Shown: positions 17,260 to 24,965, counted from the stretch's first letter. The stretch: DNA of 64,000 nucleotides from Micromonospora echinaurantiaca (GCF_900090235.1 NZ_LT607750.1:4951001-5015000), one strand, 5' to 3'. The notes: generated from the sequence alone by a model not told the origin. Translations and numbers: made by a program.

Positions 17260-18305
17260 GCCGCCGCCAGGTCGTTCGCGTACTCCGGATGGTTGTTGGC
17301 GATCCGCGGTGGTGGCACCGCGTCGACCAGCCGGTGGACCACCGACTCGGCGGCCACCCCGTCGGCGATGGCGTCGAAGGAGAGCACCAGTCGGTGGGCC
17401 AGCACGTCCACGGCCAGTTCCCGGACATCCTCGGGCAGCACGTACTCGCGGCCGCGTAGCAGCGCCTGGGCCCGGGCGGCGGCCACCAGCCCGAGGGTGG
17501 CCCGGGGGCTCGCCCCGTACGCGAGCAGCGAGGCGATCTCCGGCAGCCCGAACCGGCCCGGGTCCCGGGTGGCCAGGATGAGCCGGACCACGTACTCGGC
17601 GATGGCGTGGTGCACGAAGATGTTGCCGGCGCGCACCTGGAGTTGGCGCAGCCGCTGCGGGTCGAGCACCTGGCGGGCGCGCGGCCGGTCGGTGCTCATC
17701 CGGTAGAGGATGGCCAGTTCGTCGGTGTCGCTCGGGTAGTCGACGACGATCTTCATGAGGAAGCGGTCGCGCTGCGCCTCCGGGAGCTGGTAGACGCCCT
17801 CCGACTCGATCGGGTTCTGGGTGGCCAGCACCAGGAACGGCTCGGGCACCGGGTAGCTGCGCCCGCCGATGGAGACCTGCCGCTCGGCCATCGCCTCCAG
17901 CAGCGCCGACTGCACCTTCGCCGGCGCCCGGTTGATCTCGTCGGCGAGCACCAGGTTGGCCATGACCGGCCCCAGCTCGATGTCGAAGGTCTCCTTCGAG
18001 GCCCGGTAGATCCGGGTGCCGACGATGTCGGACGGGACGAGGTCCGGGGTGAACTGGATCCGGGAGAAGGTGCCGCCGACCGCCGTGGCGAGGGTCTGCG
18101 CGGCCAGCGTCTTGGCGACGCCGGGTACGCCCTCCAGCAGGCAGTGCCCGTCGGCGACGAGGGCGGTGAGCAGCCGTTCGACGAGCCGATCCTGCCCGAC
18201 GATCACGCGTTTGACCTCGAAGAGGGTCTGTTCCAGCTCGGCGCCGGTCGCGTCGGGATCGGCCGGGCTGGGCATGCTGGCCAGGGTGTCCGAGATGTCC
18301 GTCAC
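17256..18305 (-). CDS. MoxR-family AAA+ ATPase
   Basis: This 349-residue ATPase heads the operon. Walker A is GVPGVAKT, Walker B is LVLADEINRA, and downstream MoxR marks include FLVLATQNPIESEGVYQLPEAQ and ILATRDP. MoxR proteins act as chaperones that insert cofactors or remodel partner proteins, usually together with VWA proteins. I chose GTG 18305, which has GGGAAG upstream; the longer frame to 18617 lacks family similarity at its N-terminus. Four genes (moxR, DUF58, VWA, protease) are tightly packed. Confidence 0.95.
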   Translation of the reverse strand: MTDISDTLASMPSPADPDATGAELEQTLFEVKRVIVGQDRLVERLLTALVADGHCLLEGVPGVAKTLAAQTLATAVGGTFSRIQFTPDLVPSDIVGTRIYRASKETFDIELGPVMANLVLADEINRAPAKVQSALLEAMAERQVSIGGRSYPVPEPFLVLATQNPIESEGVYQLPEAQRDRFLMKIVVDYPSDTDELAILYRMSTDRPRARQVLDPQRLRQLQVRAGNIFVHHAIAEYVVRLILATRDPGRFGLPEIASLLAYGASPRATLGLVAAARAQALLRGREYVLPEDVRELAVDVLAHRLVLSFDAIADGVAAESVVHRLVDAVPPPRIANNHPEYANDLAAA

Positions 18306-18425
18306 GGTGCTTGCTTCCCGTGGCTGCCCTCGGACAAACGTCGGAATATCCGGCCCTGGGCCACCCATACCGCGCCGAAGCGGCGCGACGACCAGCAACG
18401 CCGCAGGCCGGCAGGAACCGGAGAA

Positions 18426-18455
18426 GCCGGCCCGCACGCTGGCGTGCGGGCCGGC
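18426..18455 (-). terminator. Terminator hairpin after the small secreted-protein gene
   Basis: A 14-bp perfect inverted repeat (arms 18426-18439 and 18442-18455) lies about 30 bp beyond the stop of the secreted-protein gene and upstream of moxR. It should separate the two transcripts. Confidence 0.65.
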
Positions 18456-18484
18456 TCCCGGCGGGGGTCGTCGGGTGGCGGAGG

Positions 18485-18985
18485 TCAGAGGTGTACGACG
18501 AGGTGGAACGGCAGGTCGACGGCCACCCCGGCCGAGTTGCGGGTCTGCACGAAGACCCCGTTCGGGGTGAGCAGCCGGGGCGCGACGGCGACCTCGCCGC
18601 CGGCCGGGATGCAGCACGAGTCCGGCCGGCCGATGGTGGCCAGGTAGACGCCCCTGGTGACGTTGTACGGGAACTGGACCTCGTACTGGCCCACGCCGTA
18701 CTTGATCACGGTGCCGGTGCCCCGGGCCTTGGTGCCGTTGGCGTTGACGATGACGGTGTAGTGGGTGCCGGCGGCGGCGGTCGTCTGGGCGCCGGCGGCC
18801 AGCGCCGCCTTCGCCTTGCGCGCCGACTCCGCGGTCACCGGCGGCTGGCTGCCACCGCTGGCGCGGGCCGCGGGCTGGCTGCCCCCGTCCGGGGCCTTGG
18901 CGACGGCGACCCCGCCGCCGGCCAGGCTGAGCGCCAGGACGGCGAACGCCACCGCCACCGCCTTACGTCTGAAGATCGTGGTCAT
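18485..18985 (-). CDS. Small secreted protein, function unknown
   Basis: The 166-residue protein has a clear Sec signal peptide: basic FRRK, then a hydrophobic stretch ending near AVAKA at about residue 30. A linker with two GGSQP copies follows (residues 35-50). The mature domain is about 90 residues with VIVNANGTKARGTG, a vicinal Cys pair in RPDSCCIPAGG, and NGVFVQTRNSAG. It looks like a small beta-rich extracellular domain, but I do not recognise a family. The ATG has GGGGAG upstream. It is probably monocistronic, with a terminator behind it and an AT-rich upstream region. Confidence 0.8.
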   Translation of the reverse strand: MTTIFRRKAVAVAFAVLALSLAGGGVAVAKAPDGGSQPAARASGGSQPPVTAESARKAKAALAAGAQTTAAAGTHYTVIVNANGTKARGTGTVIKYGVGQYEVQFPYNVTRGVYLATIGRPDSCCIPAGGEVAVAPRLLTPNGVFVQTRNSAGVAVDLPFHLVVHL

Positions 18986-19069
18986 GACAGGTCTCCCCTT
19001 TTTTGACCGTGGTGATACTGCCGCACCCGCGCTGCACGGGACGGTTGATGCCCTTTTCCAGCCGGGACG

Positions 19070-19268
19070 ATAATTGGCCGGAGTCGGCCGAATAATTGCC
19101 CGGCTCGCACCTGAACAGTTGATGACTTGTCGTTTTGCACCCTAGCTGAGCTGCGATAACTACTCACGGCTCCGATGTCTCAACCACGTGGAACGTAGCA
19201 CCGCAAAAAGCTGGGCGTCAATAGTGACCCACCCTTTCCACGGTTGTCGAAGCGCTGTCGGATAATTG
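19070..19268. repeat. Three ATAATTG sites in the AT-rich intergenic region 18986-19355
   Basis: ATAATTG occurs at 19070-19076, 19092-19098 and 19262-19268. The first two are 22 bp apart, two helical turns. This 370-bp gap between divergent genes otherwise holds no ORF I can support. The sites could be regulator-binding elements for the secreted-protein gene; function is inferred. Confidence 0.45.
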
Positions 19269-19343
19269 TGAGAAGCGAATGCATCCCCATTCACGAAAGG
19301 GGCTCGCCGTCCATTGCCGACACCGGAGGAGCCCCGGCGCGGC

Positions 19344-19349
19344 TAGTCT
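19344..19349 (+). promoter_or_regulatory. Putative -10 box for a leaderless EEP-protein mRNA
   Basis: TAGTCT lies 6 nt before the GTG at 19356, with no Shine-Dalgarno between. Confidence 0.4.
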
Positions 19350-19355
19350 TCCTCC

Positions 19356-20345
19356 GTGATCACGGAGAACCTGTCGCGGCCGGCGGGCACCCACTCCGAC
19401 CGGGTCCGCACGGCGCTCTGCTGGGTCGTCGTGGCGCCCGGGGCGGTCTGGGCCGCGGTGCGGCTGGCGGGGGTGGAGCGCGGGCCGCTGGTGCAGGCGC
19501 TCGCGTTCACCCCGTATGTGGCGGCGTGGAGCCTGCTGCCCCTGCTGCTCGCGCTCGGCCTGCGGCGCCGCTGGCCGGCGGTGGTCGCGGCGGTGACCGC
19601 GGTCGCGCTGGTCGCCGTGGTGGCGCCCCGGGCGCTGGGCTCGGCACAGCCGGCGGCCGCCGGGCCGACCCTGCGGGTGCTCACCGCGAACCTGCTGGCC
19701 GGCTCCGCGGACGCGGCGGCGCTGGTCGACCTGGTCCGCGCGCACCGGGTCGACGTGCTGGCCGTGCAGGAGTTCACCCCGGGCGCACAGGCCGAACTGG
19801 ACCGCCTCGGCCTCGACCGGCTGCTGCCGCACCGGCAACTGAACCCGCAGGTGGGCACGCCCGGCTCCGGCCTCTACGCCCGCTGGCCGATCAGCGACGG
19901 CGGCGTACGGCAGCTGCGCGGCGGCTGGGGCTTCACCCAGGCGCACGGCACGGTGGCGGTGCCGGGCGGGCCCGCGGTGCGGGTCGAGTCGGCGCACCCG
20001 GCGGCGCCGTACGCGGTCGACCAGGTCGGCTACTGGCGGGACGACCTCGCGGCCCAGCCGCCGGCCACCCCGGACGGCCCGCTGGGCATCCTGGCCGGGG
20101 ACTTCAACGCCACCCTCGACCACGCCCCGCTGCGCGCCCTGCTGGCCACCGGGTACGTCGACGCGGCCGACGCCGCCGGCGCGGGCCTGCGCGGCACCTG
20201 GGGCCCGTACGACGGCGACCCGATCCCCCCGGTGACCATCGACCACGTGCTGGTCGACCGCCGGATCGCCGTCCGCGCGGTGGAGGTGCACCCGCTTGCG
20301 CGCACCGACCACCGCCCCGTCCTGGCCACCCTCACCCTCCCCTGA
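19356..20345 (+). CDS. Endonuclease/exonuclease/phosphatase-family membrane protein
   Basis: The 329-residue protein has about three N-terminal membrane segments (residues about 25-95) and a C-terminal EEP domain: LRVLTANLLAG, VDVLAVQEFTP with the metal Glu, GILAGDFNATLDHAP, and a final RTDHRPVLATL. The catalytic Asn, Asp and His residues are present, so it is likely an active phosphodiesterase or phosphatase facing outside. It shares architecture with the larger protein at 1992-3902. Substrate unknown. Confidence 0.88.
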   Translation: MITENLSRPAGTHSDRVRTALCWVVVAPGAVWAAVRLAGVERGPLVQALAFTPYVAAWSLLPLLLALGLRRRWPAVVAAVTAVALVAVVAPRALGSAQPAAAGPTLRVLTANLLAGSADAAALVDLVRAHRVDVLAVQEFTPGAQAELDRLGLDRLLPHRQLNPQVGTPGSGLYARWPISDGGVRQLRGGWGFTQAHGTVAVPGGPAVRVESAHPAAPYAVDQVGYWRDDLAAQPPATPDGPLGILAGDFNATLDHAPLRALLATGYVDAADAAGAGLRGTWGPYDGDPIPPVTIDHVLVDRRIAVRAVEVHPLARTDHRPVLATLTLP

Positions 20346-20373
20346 CCGGGCCGCTCCATGCTCGACGGACGGG

Positions 20374-21957
20374 TCAGACCCGGGTGCGGTCCAGGCCGTA
20401 GGTGAGTGCGTCGACCAGGGCGTGCCAGCTCGCCTCCACCACGTTCGGGTGCACGCCGACCGTCGTCCAGTCGCGGCCGGTGCCGTCGGCGGTCTCCAGC
20501 AGCACCCGGGTCACCGCGCCGGTGCCGGTGGTGCCCTCCAGGATCCGCACCTTGAAGTCCGCCAGCTCGAAGTCGCGCAGCTCCGGGTAGTGCCGGGCCA
20601 GGGCGACCCGCAGCGCCTCGTCCAGGGCGTTGACCGGGCCGTTCCCCTCGGCCGTGGCGATCACCCGCTCGCCGCGTACCCTGATCTTGACGGTCGCCTC
20701 GGAGACCACCGCCCCGTCTTCGCGGTGCTCCACCAGCACCCGGTACGACTCCAGCGCGAACGGCCGTACCGGGGCGGCGTCCGGCAGCTCGGAGCGGACC
20801 AGCAGCTCGAACGAGGCGTCCGCGGCCTCGAACGACCAGCCGCCGGCCTCCAGTTCCTTGACCCGCCTGGTCACCCGGGACAGCGCCTCCGGATGGCCGG
20901 CCAGATCCAGCCCGAGCTCGCGGCTCTTGAGCTCGACGCTGGCCCGGCCGGCCATCTCGGTCACCAGGATCCGCATGTCGTTGCCCACCACCTGTGGGTC
21001 CACGTGGTTGTAGAGCAGCGGATCCACCTTGATCGCGCTCGCGTGCAGCCCCGCCTTGTGGGCGAAGGCCGCGGCCCCGGCGTACGCCTGGTGGGTGTCG
21101 GGGGCGATGTTGGCGATCTCGGCGATGGCGTGGGAGACCCGCACCATCTGTTCCAGGCACCCCTCCGGTAGGACGGGCAGCCCGAGCTTGAGCTGGAGGT
21201 TGGCGACCACCGCGAAGATGTCGGCGTTGCCGGGGCGCTCGCCGTAGCCGTTCGCGGTGCCCTGGACGTGGCGCACCCCGGCCTCGACCGCGGCGACGGT
21301 GTTGGCCACCGCGCACGCGGTGTCGTTCTGGGCGTGCATGCCGAACAGTTCCGGGCCGACGCCGAGCCGGTCGGTCAGGTCGGCGATCGCCGTGGTGACC
21401 TGCGACGGGAGCATCCCGCCGTTGGTGTCGCAGAGCACCACCCGCTCGGCGCCGGCGGCCAGCGCGGTCTCCACCACGGCGGCGGTGTACGCCGGGTCGT
21501 GCCGGTAGCCGTCGAAGAAGTGCTCGCCGTCGACGAAGACCCGCCGGCCCTGGCCCACCAGGTGCGCGACGGTGTCGTGGACCATCGCGAGGTTCTCCGC
21601 GGCGGTGGTGCGCAGCGCGCGCTCGACGTGCCGCAGGTCGGCCTTGGCGACCAGGGCCACCGCCGGGGTCTGCGCGTCGAGCAGGCCGCGCACCTGCGGG
21701 TCGTCGGCGACCGCCACCCCGGCCCGCCGGGTGGCGCCGAACGCGACCAGCACCGCGTGCTTCAGGTCGAGTTCGCCGTACGCCCGGCGGAAGAACTCGG
21801 TGTCCTTGGGCACCGCGCCCGGCCAGCCGCCCTCGATGAAGCCGACGCCGAACTCGTCGAGCAGCCGGGCCACCGCGAGCTTGTCGACCACCGAGTAGCT
21901 GAGCCCCTCACGCTGCGCGCCGTCGCGCAGCGTGGTGTCGTACACCTGGAACGTCAT
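20374..21957 (-). CDS. cimA: (R)-citramalate synthase
   Basis: CimA condenses pyruvate and acetyl-CoA to citramalate, feeding 2-oxobutyrate to isoleucine without threonine. The 527-residue protein starts with YDTTLRDGAQREG, has the metal-binding FGMHAQND, and VQGTANGYGERPGNAD. A LeuA-type allosteric dimer domain occupies about residues 385-527, where isoleucine normally inhibits. Length and the GWPGA loop fit citramalate rather than isopropylmalate synthase. AAAGGA precedes the ATG. Upstream lies an attenuator with an Ile-rich leader peptide, which supports a role in isoleucine synthesis. Confidence 0.93.
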   Translation of the reverse strand: MTFQVYDTTLRDGAQREGLSYSVVDKLAVARLLDEFGVGFIEGGWPGAVPKDTEFFRRAYGELDLKHAVLVAFGATRRAGVAVADDPQVRGLLDAQTPAVALVAKADLRHVERALRTTAAENLAMVHDTVAHLVGQGRRVFVDGEHFFDGYRHDPAYTAAVVETALAAGAERVVLCDTNGGMLPSQVTTAIADLTDRLGVGPELFGMHAQNDTACAVANTVAAVEAGVRHVQGTANGYGERPGNADIFAVVANLQLKLGLPVLPEGCLEQMVRVSHAIAEIANIAPDTHQAYAGAAAFAHKAGLHASAIKVDPLLYNHVDPQVVGNDMRILVTEMAGRASVELKSRELGLDLAGHPEALSRVTRRVKELEAGGWSFEAADASFELLVRSELPDAAPVRPFALESYRVLVEHREDGAVVSEATVKIRVRGERVIATAEGNGPVNALDEALRVALARHYPELRDFELADFKVRILEGTTGTGAVTRVLLETADGTGRDWTTVGVHPNVVEASWHALVDALTYGLDRTRV

Positions 21958-21980
21958 GGGGAGTCCTTTCGGGGAGCAAC

Positions 21981-22011
21981 AAAAAGACCCCCCGCGGGAT
22001 GCGGGAGGTCT
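21981..22011 (-). terminator. Intrinsic terminator of the cimA attenuator
   Basis: An 11-bp stem with one G-U pair (5' arm 22001-22011, 3' arm 21985-21995), a 5-nt loop and a run of five T on the minus strand (21981-21985). It ends 24 nt before the cimA ATG and 29 nt after the leader-peptide stop. GC-rich tracts between leader and terminator (a C6 run opposite the G6 in the 3' arm, and paired GCGCGC blocks at 22012-22017 and 22035-22040) offer alternative pairings. Confidence 0.85.
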
Positions 22012-22039
22012 GCGCGCTCGGCGGAGGGGGGCCGGCGCG

Positions 22040-22078
22040 CTAGCTGCGAATAATCAGGACGGTGCTGGTCACGATCAC
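22040..22078 (-). CDS. cimA leader peptide (Ile-rich)
   Basis: This 12-codon ORF encodes M-I-V-T-S-T-V-L-I-I-R-S, with GTG start and TAG stop. Six of twelve residues are Ile, Val or Leu, and the last two Ile are tandem ATT codons, unusual in a genome that prefers ATC. GGAGAG lies 10 nt upstream. The position directly before a U-tract terminator and cimA is that of a transcription-attenuation leader: ribosome stalling at Ile codons would prevent terminator formation. The peptide itself probably has no other function. Confidence 0.8.
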   Translation of the reverse strand: MIVTSTVLIIRS

Positions 22079-22293
22079 TACTCTGCCACTCTCCGTTGGT
22101 TTTGGGAGGCAAAATCCACATGTCGGGACGGTGACGCAGAGTCGCGGCCCTGCGCAGTACCCGACTTCGGGACACAATCCGCCCCCGGTGATCGACTTCA
22201 CAAATCACCCGGCCGCCATCAGGCGGAAACAACGCTGAGGAAGCATCTGGAACTGATCCAGTTACGGCCTCGTGCCGCTGTCAAGGAGGACCT

Positions 22294-22854
22294 GTGCTCA
22301 CTGTCGGTGACCGCTTCCCCGAGTACGAACTCACCGCCTGCGTGTCGCTGGAGGCCGACAAGGCGTTCGAGACGATCAACCACAAGTCCCACGAGGGCAA
22401 GTGGCGGGTGGTCTTCTTCTGGCCCAAGGACTTCACCTTCATCTGCCCCACCGAGATCGCGGAGTTCGGCCGGCTCAACGGCGAGTTCGCCGACCGGGAC
22501 GCCCAGGTCCTCGGTGTGTCGGTGGACAACGAGTACGTCCACTACGCCTGGCGCAAGGACCACCCGGACCTGCGCGAGCTGCCCTTCCCGATGCTCAGCG
22601 ACATCAAGCGCGAGCTGACCAGCGCCTGCGGCGTGCTCGGCGAGGACGGCGTGGCGCAGCGGGCGACCCTCATCGTCGACCCGAACAACGAGATCCAGTT
22701 CGCCATGGTGACCGCCGGCTCGGTCGGCCGGAACGTCTCCGAGGTGCTGCGGGTGCTGGACGCGCTGCAGACCGACGAGCTCTGCCCGTGCAACTGGAAC
22801 AAGGGGGGCGAGACGCTCGACGCCAACGCGCTCCTCGCCGGCGCCGGGGCCTGA
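22294..22854 (+). CDS. ahpC: Alkyl hydroperoxide reductase, peroxiredoxin subunit
   Basis: AhpC reduces organic peroxides, hydrogen peroxide and peroxynitrite. The 186-residue protein has the peroxidatic Cys in DFTFICPTEIAEF and the resolving Cys near the end (DELCPCNW). The GTG start follows AAGGAGGA. ahpD begins 2 nt after the stop, so both are one operon. In actinobacteria AhpD, not AhpF, is the electron donor. No oxyR gene lies nearby; a short palindrome (AACTG-ATC-CAGTT, 22251-22263) in the leader is the only operator-like sequence. Confidence 0.96.
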   Translation: MLTVGDRFPEYELTACVSLEADKAFETINHKSHEGKWRVVFFWPKDFTFICPTEIAEFGRLNGEFADRDAQVLGVSVDNEYVHYAWRKDHPDLRELPFPMLSDIKRELTSACGVLGEDGVAQRATLIVDPNNEIQFAMVTAGSVGRNVSEVLRVLDALQTDELCPCNWNKGGETLDANALLAGAGA

Positions 22855-22856
22855 GC

Positions 22857-23387
22857 ATGGGCCTGGACGCGGTCAAGGCGGCTCTGCCCGAGTACGCCAA
22901 GGACATCAAGCTCAACCTCGGCTCCACCATCGGCACCTCGACGCTGAAGCCGGAGCAGGCGTGGGGCACCGCCCTGGCCTGCGCGGTCGCCGCGCGCAAC
23001 CCGGTGGTGCTGCGGGAGATCGCCGCCGAGGCGGCCGACCACCTCAAGCCGGAGGCGATCGAGGCGGCCAAGGGCGCCGCCGCGATCATGGCGATGAACA
23101 ACGTCTACTACCGGGCCAAGCACCTGATCGGCGACGAGCAGTACCAGTCGATCCCGGCCCGGCTGCGGATGCAGATCATCGCCCGGCCCGGCGTGGAGAA
23201 GGCCGACTTCGAGCTGTGGTGCCTCGCCGTCTCGGCGATCACCGGCTGCGGCGTCTGCCTGGAGTCGCACGAGAAGACGCTGCGCGCGGCGGGCTTCAGC
23301 CGTGAGCAGGTGCACGAGGGGCTGCGGATCGCCGCGGTCGTGCACGCCGCGGCGGTCACCCTGGACGCGCAGGCAGCGCTGGCCTGA
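22857..23387 (+). CDS. ahpD: Alkyl hydroperoxidase AhpD
   Basis: AhpD is the CxxC carboxymuconolactone-decarboxylase-like partner that relays electrons from lipoyl proteins to AhpC. The 176-residue protein carries the active site CGVCLESHE and the conserved KHLIGDEQY region. The ATG at 22857 is 2 nt after the ahpC stop and in the frame that ends at 23387. Two hairpins follow, closing the operon. Confidence 0.95.
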   Translation: MGLDAVKAALPEYAKDIKLNLGSTIGTSTLKPEQAWGTALACAVAARNPVVLREIAAEAADHLKPEAIEAAKGAAAIMAMNNVYYRAKHLIGDEQYQSIPARLRMQIIARPGVEKADFELWCLAVSAITGCGVCLESHEKTLRAAGFSREQVHEGLRIAAVVHAAAVTLDAQAALA

Positions 23388-23402
23388 GCGACCTCGCGAG
23401 GA

Positions 23403-23436
23403 CCTGTCGGGCGATCCCGCGGGGTCGCCCGACAGG
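23403..23436 (+). terminator. First terminator hairpin after ahpCD
   Basis: A 12-bp perfect stem (CCTGTCGGGCGA and complement) starts 15 bp after the ahpD stop; the loop can extend the stem further. Confidence 0.6.
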
Positions 23437-23441
23437 CCAGC

Positions 23442-23472
23442 GGGCCGGCCGGGTGCACCGGCCGGCCCTTTT
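23442..23472 (+). terminator. Second terminator after ahpCD, with T-tract
   Basis: An 11-bp perfect stem (GGGCCGGCCGG/CCGGCCGGCCC), a 5-nt loop, then TTTT at 23469-23472. This is a standard intrinsic terminator, in tandem with the previous hairpin. Confidence 0.8.
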
Positions 23473-23566
23473 CGTGGGGCACAGGTGTAGCGATCTCGAC
23501 ACCGGGTAGGACATGGGGCTGACAGGGCACCAACCCCCGATCAGTCGAGTAGAGGAGTGAAACGCC

Positions 23567-24025
23567 ATGGAGCGGCTCGACCCTCGAACGACCCACGGGA
23601 CGCCGGATCCGCTCGTGCAGGGTGGTCAGGGCGCCTTCCCGGGCGGCACGCCCGGCGGCACCTTCGACCCGTGGCGCTACCGCGACGACGCCGGGGTGAC
23701 CGGCGCCGACCTGGTGGGCTACAAGGTCGAGGCGAGTGACGGCGGCATCGGCAAGGTGGACCGGGCCAGCCACGAGGTGAACTCCAGTTACCTCGTGGTC
23801 GACACCGGGCCATGGATCTTCGGCAAGAAGGTCATGATCCCTGCCGGCACCGTCAACCACGTCGACCACGACGAGCGGAAGGTCTACGTCGACCGGAGCA
23901 AGGACCAGATCAAGGCCGCGCCCGAGTACGACGAGACCGCCGACACCGACCCGGCCTACCGGGACAAGCTCGGTGGTTACTACGGCGACACGTACTCGGC
24001 CATCCCGCCGGGTACCGCCAGGTAA
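23567..24025 (+). CDS. PRC-barrel domain protein
   Basis: The 152-residue soluble protein has a Gly/Pro-rich N-terminus and a PRC-barrel at about residues 40-110 (DLVGYKVEASDGGIGKVDRAS, WIFGKKVMIPAGTV). PRC barrels occur in photosynthetic reaction centres, RimM and many actinobacterial stress proteins, and mediate protein or RNA contacts. The C-terminal tail is acidic and Tyr-rich. The specific role is unknown. It has its own terminators on both sides, so it is monocistronic. Confidence 0.85.
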   Translation: MERLDPRTTHGTPDPLVQGGQGAFPGGTPGGTFDPWRYRDDAGVTGADLVGYKVEASDGGIGKVDRASHEVNSSYLVVDTGPWIFGKKVMIPAGTVNHVDHDERKVYVDRSKDQIKAAPEYDETADTDPAYRDKLGGYYGDTYSAIPPGTAR

Positions 24026-24042
24026 CGGTTGATCCTGTTTGG

Positions 24043-24073
24043 ACGGCCGGTGGGGCTCCGCCCCACCGGCCGT
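24043..24073 (+). terminator. Terminator after the PRC-barrel gene
   Basis: A 14-bp perfect stem (arms 24043-24056 and 24060-24073) with a 3-nt loop, followed by TT. It abuts the -10 box of the next gene at 24074. Confidence 0.75.
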
Positions 24074-24079
24074 TACCGT
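24074..24079 (+). promoter_or_regulatory. Putative -10 box for a leaderless phosphatase mRNA
   Basis: TACCGT starts at the base after the terminator stem and ends 6 nt before the GTG at 24086. This supports 24086 as the start and a leaderless transcript. Confidence 0.5.
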
Positions 24080-24085
24080 GTCAGG

Positions 24086-24823
24086 GTGGACGCCATCGAG
24101 GTCAATCGCCGGATCCCCTTCTCCGCCATGTTCAACTTTCGGGACGTCGGCGGCTACGCCGGCCACGACGGCCGGACGGTGCGCCGAGCCCGGCTCTACC
24201 GCTCCGACTCGCTGCACCGCATCGACGAAACCGACCGGGAGGCGTTCGCCGCGCTCGGCATCCGGACCGTCATCGACCTGCGCCGGCCGTACGAGATCGA
24301 GCGCGACGGCCGGGGCCCCGACTTCCCCGGCCTCACCTGGCGGCACGTCGCGCCCGAGCACGACGAGTGGCACCTGTGGCCGTACCAGCCGGGCAGCGAC
24401 CTGGCCCGCTACCTCGCCGACCGGTACGCCGACCTGGCCGAGACGGGCACCGCCGGGCTGGCCGAGGCGGTCGGGCTGATCGCCGAGGCGGGCAACGGCC
24501 CGGTGGTGGTGCACTGCGTGGCCGGCAAGGACCGCACCGGCACCGTCTGCGCGCTGACCCTCGCCGCGCTCGGCGTCGACGACGAGACCATCGGCGCCGA
24601 CTACGCGCTCAGCACCGAGGCGGGTGAGCGGTTCCTCGCCTGGTTCGCCGGTACCGGCCAGCGGACGCCGTCGGGTCTGCCGCCGCTCGCCTGCCCGCCC
24701 GAGGCCATCACGCTCTTCCTGACCGAGCTGCGCGAGCGGCACGGCTCGGTGGAGGACTACCTGCGCCACGCCGGCGTCACCGACGCCCAGCTGGCCGCGC
24801 TCCGCGACCACCTGTTGGAGTGA
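24086..24823 (+). CDS. Tyrosine phosphatase (DSP/PTP-like, Y_phosphatase3 type)
   Basis: The 245-residue protein has the CX5R signature in VHCVAGKDRTGTVCAL, with catalytic Cys and Arg, plus FNFRDVGGYAGHDG and ARLYRSDSLHRI typical of the MptpB-like family (PF13350). MptpB enzymes dephosphorylate phosphotyrosine and phosphoinositides; the target here is unknown. GTG 24086 is chosen because an upstream in-frame TTG at 24029 would place the preceding terminator inside the coding region. Confidence 0.92.
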   Translation: MDAIEVNRRIPFSAMFNFRDVGGYAGHDGRTVRRARLYRSDSLHRIDETDREAFAALGIRTVIDLRRPYEIERDGRGPDFPGLTWRHVAPEHDEWHLWPYQPGSDLARYLADRYADLAETGTAGLAEAVGLIAEAGNGPVVVHCVAGKDRTGTVCALTLAALGVDDETIGADYALSTEAGERFLAWFAGTGQRTPSGLPPLACPPEAITLFLTELRERHGSVEDYLRHAGVTDAQLAALRDHLLE

Positions 24824-24965
24824 CGGCCGGGCCGCACCCGTGGGCCCGGCCGGGCCGCGGGCCGGGCCGCACCGCAGGCCGCACCGCATTGCGGGCCGCA
24901 CAGCACCGCGGGCCGGCGCCCGTCGGCACCGCGGCGACCCGCGAGGGCCGCCGCGGCGACCGGGG

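Noticed and set aside
22251..22263. AACTG-ATC-CAGTT palindrome before ahpC as an OxyR site
   Set aside because: Short arms and no match to the known OxyR spacing; no oxyR gene nearby.
24824..24965. GGGCCGCAC-like repeats between the phosphatase and ilvE genes as a repeat array
   Set aside because: Degenerate, irregular GC-rich sequence with no constant unit or spacer; not CRISPR and not a clear tandem repeat.
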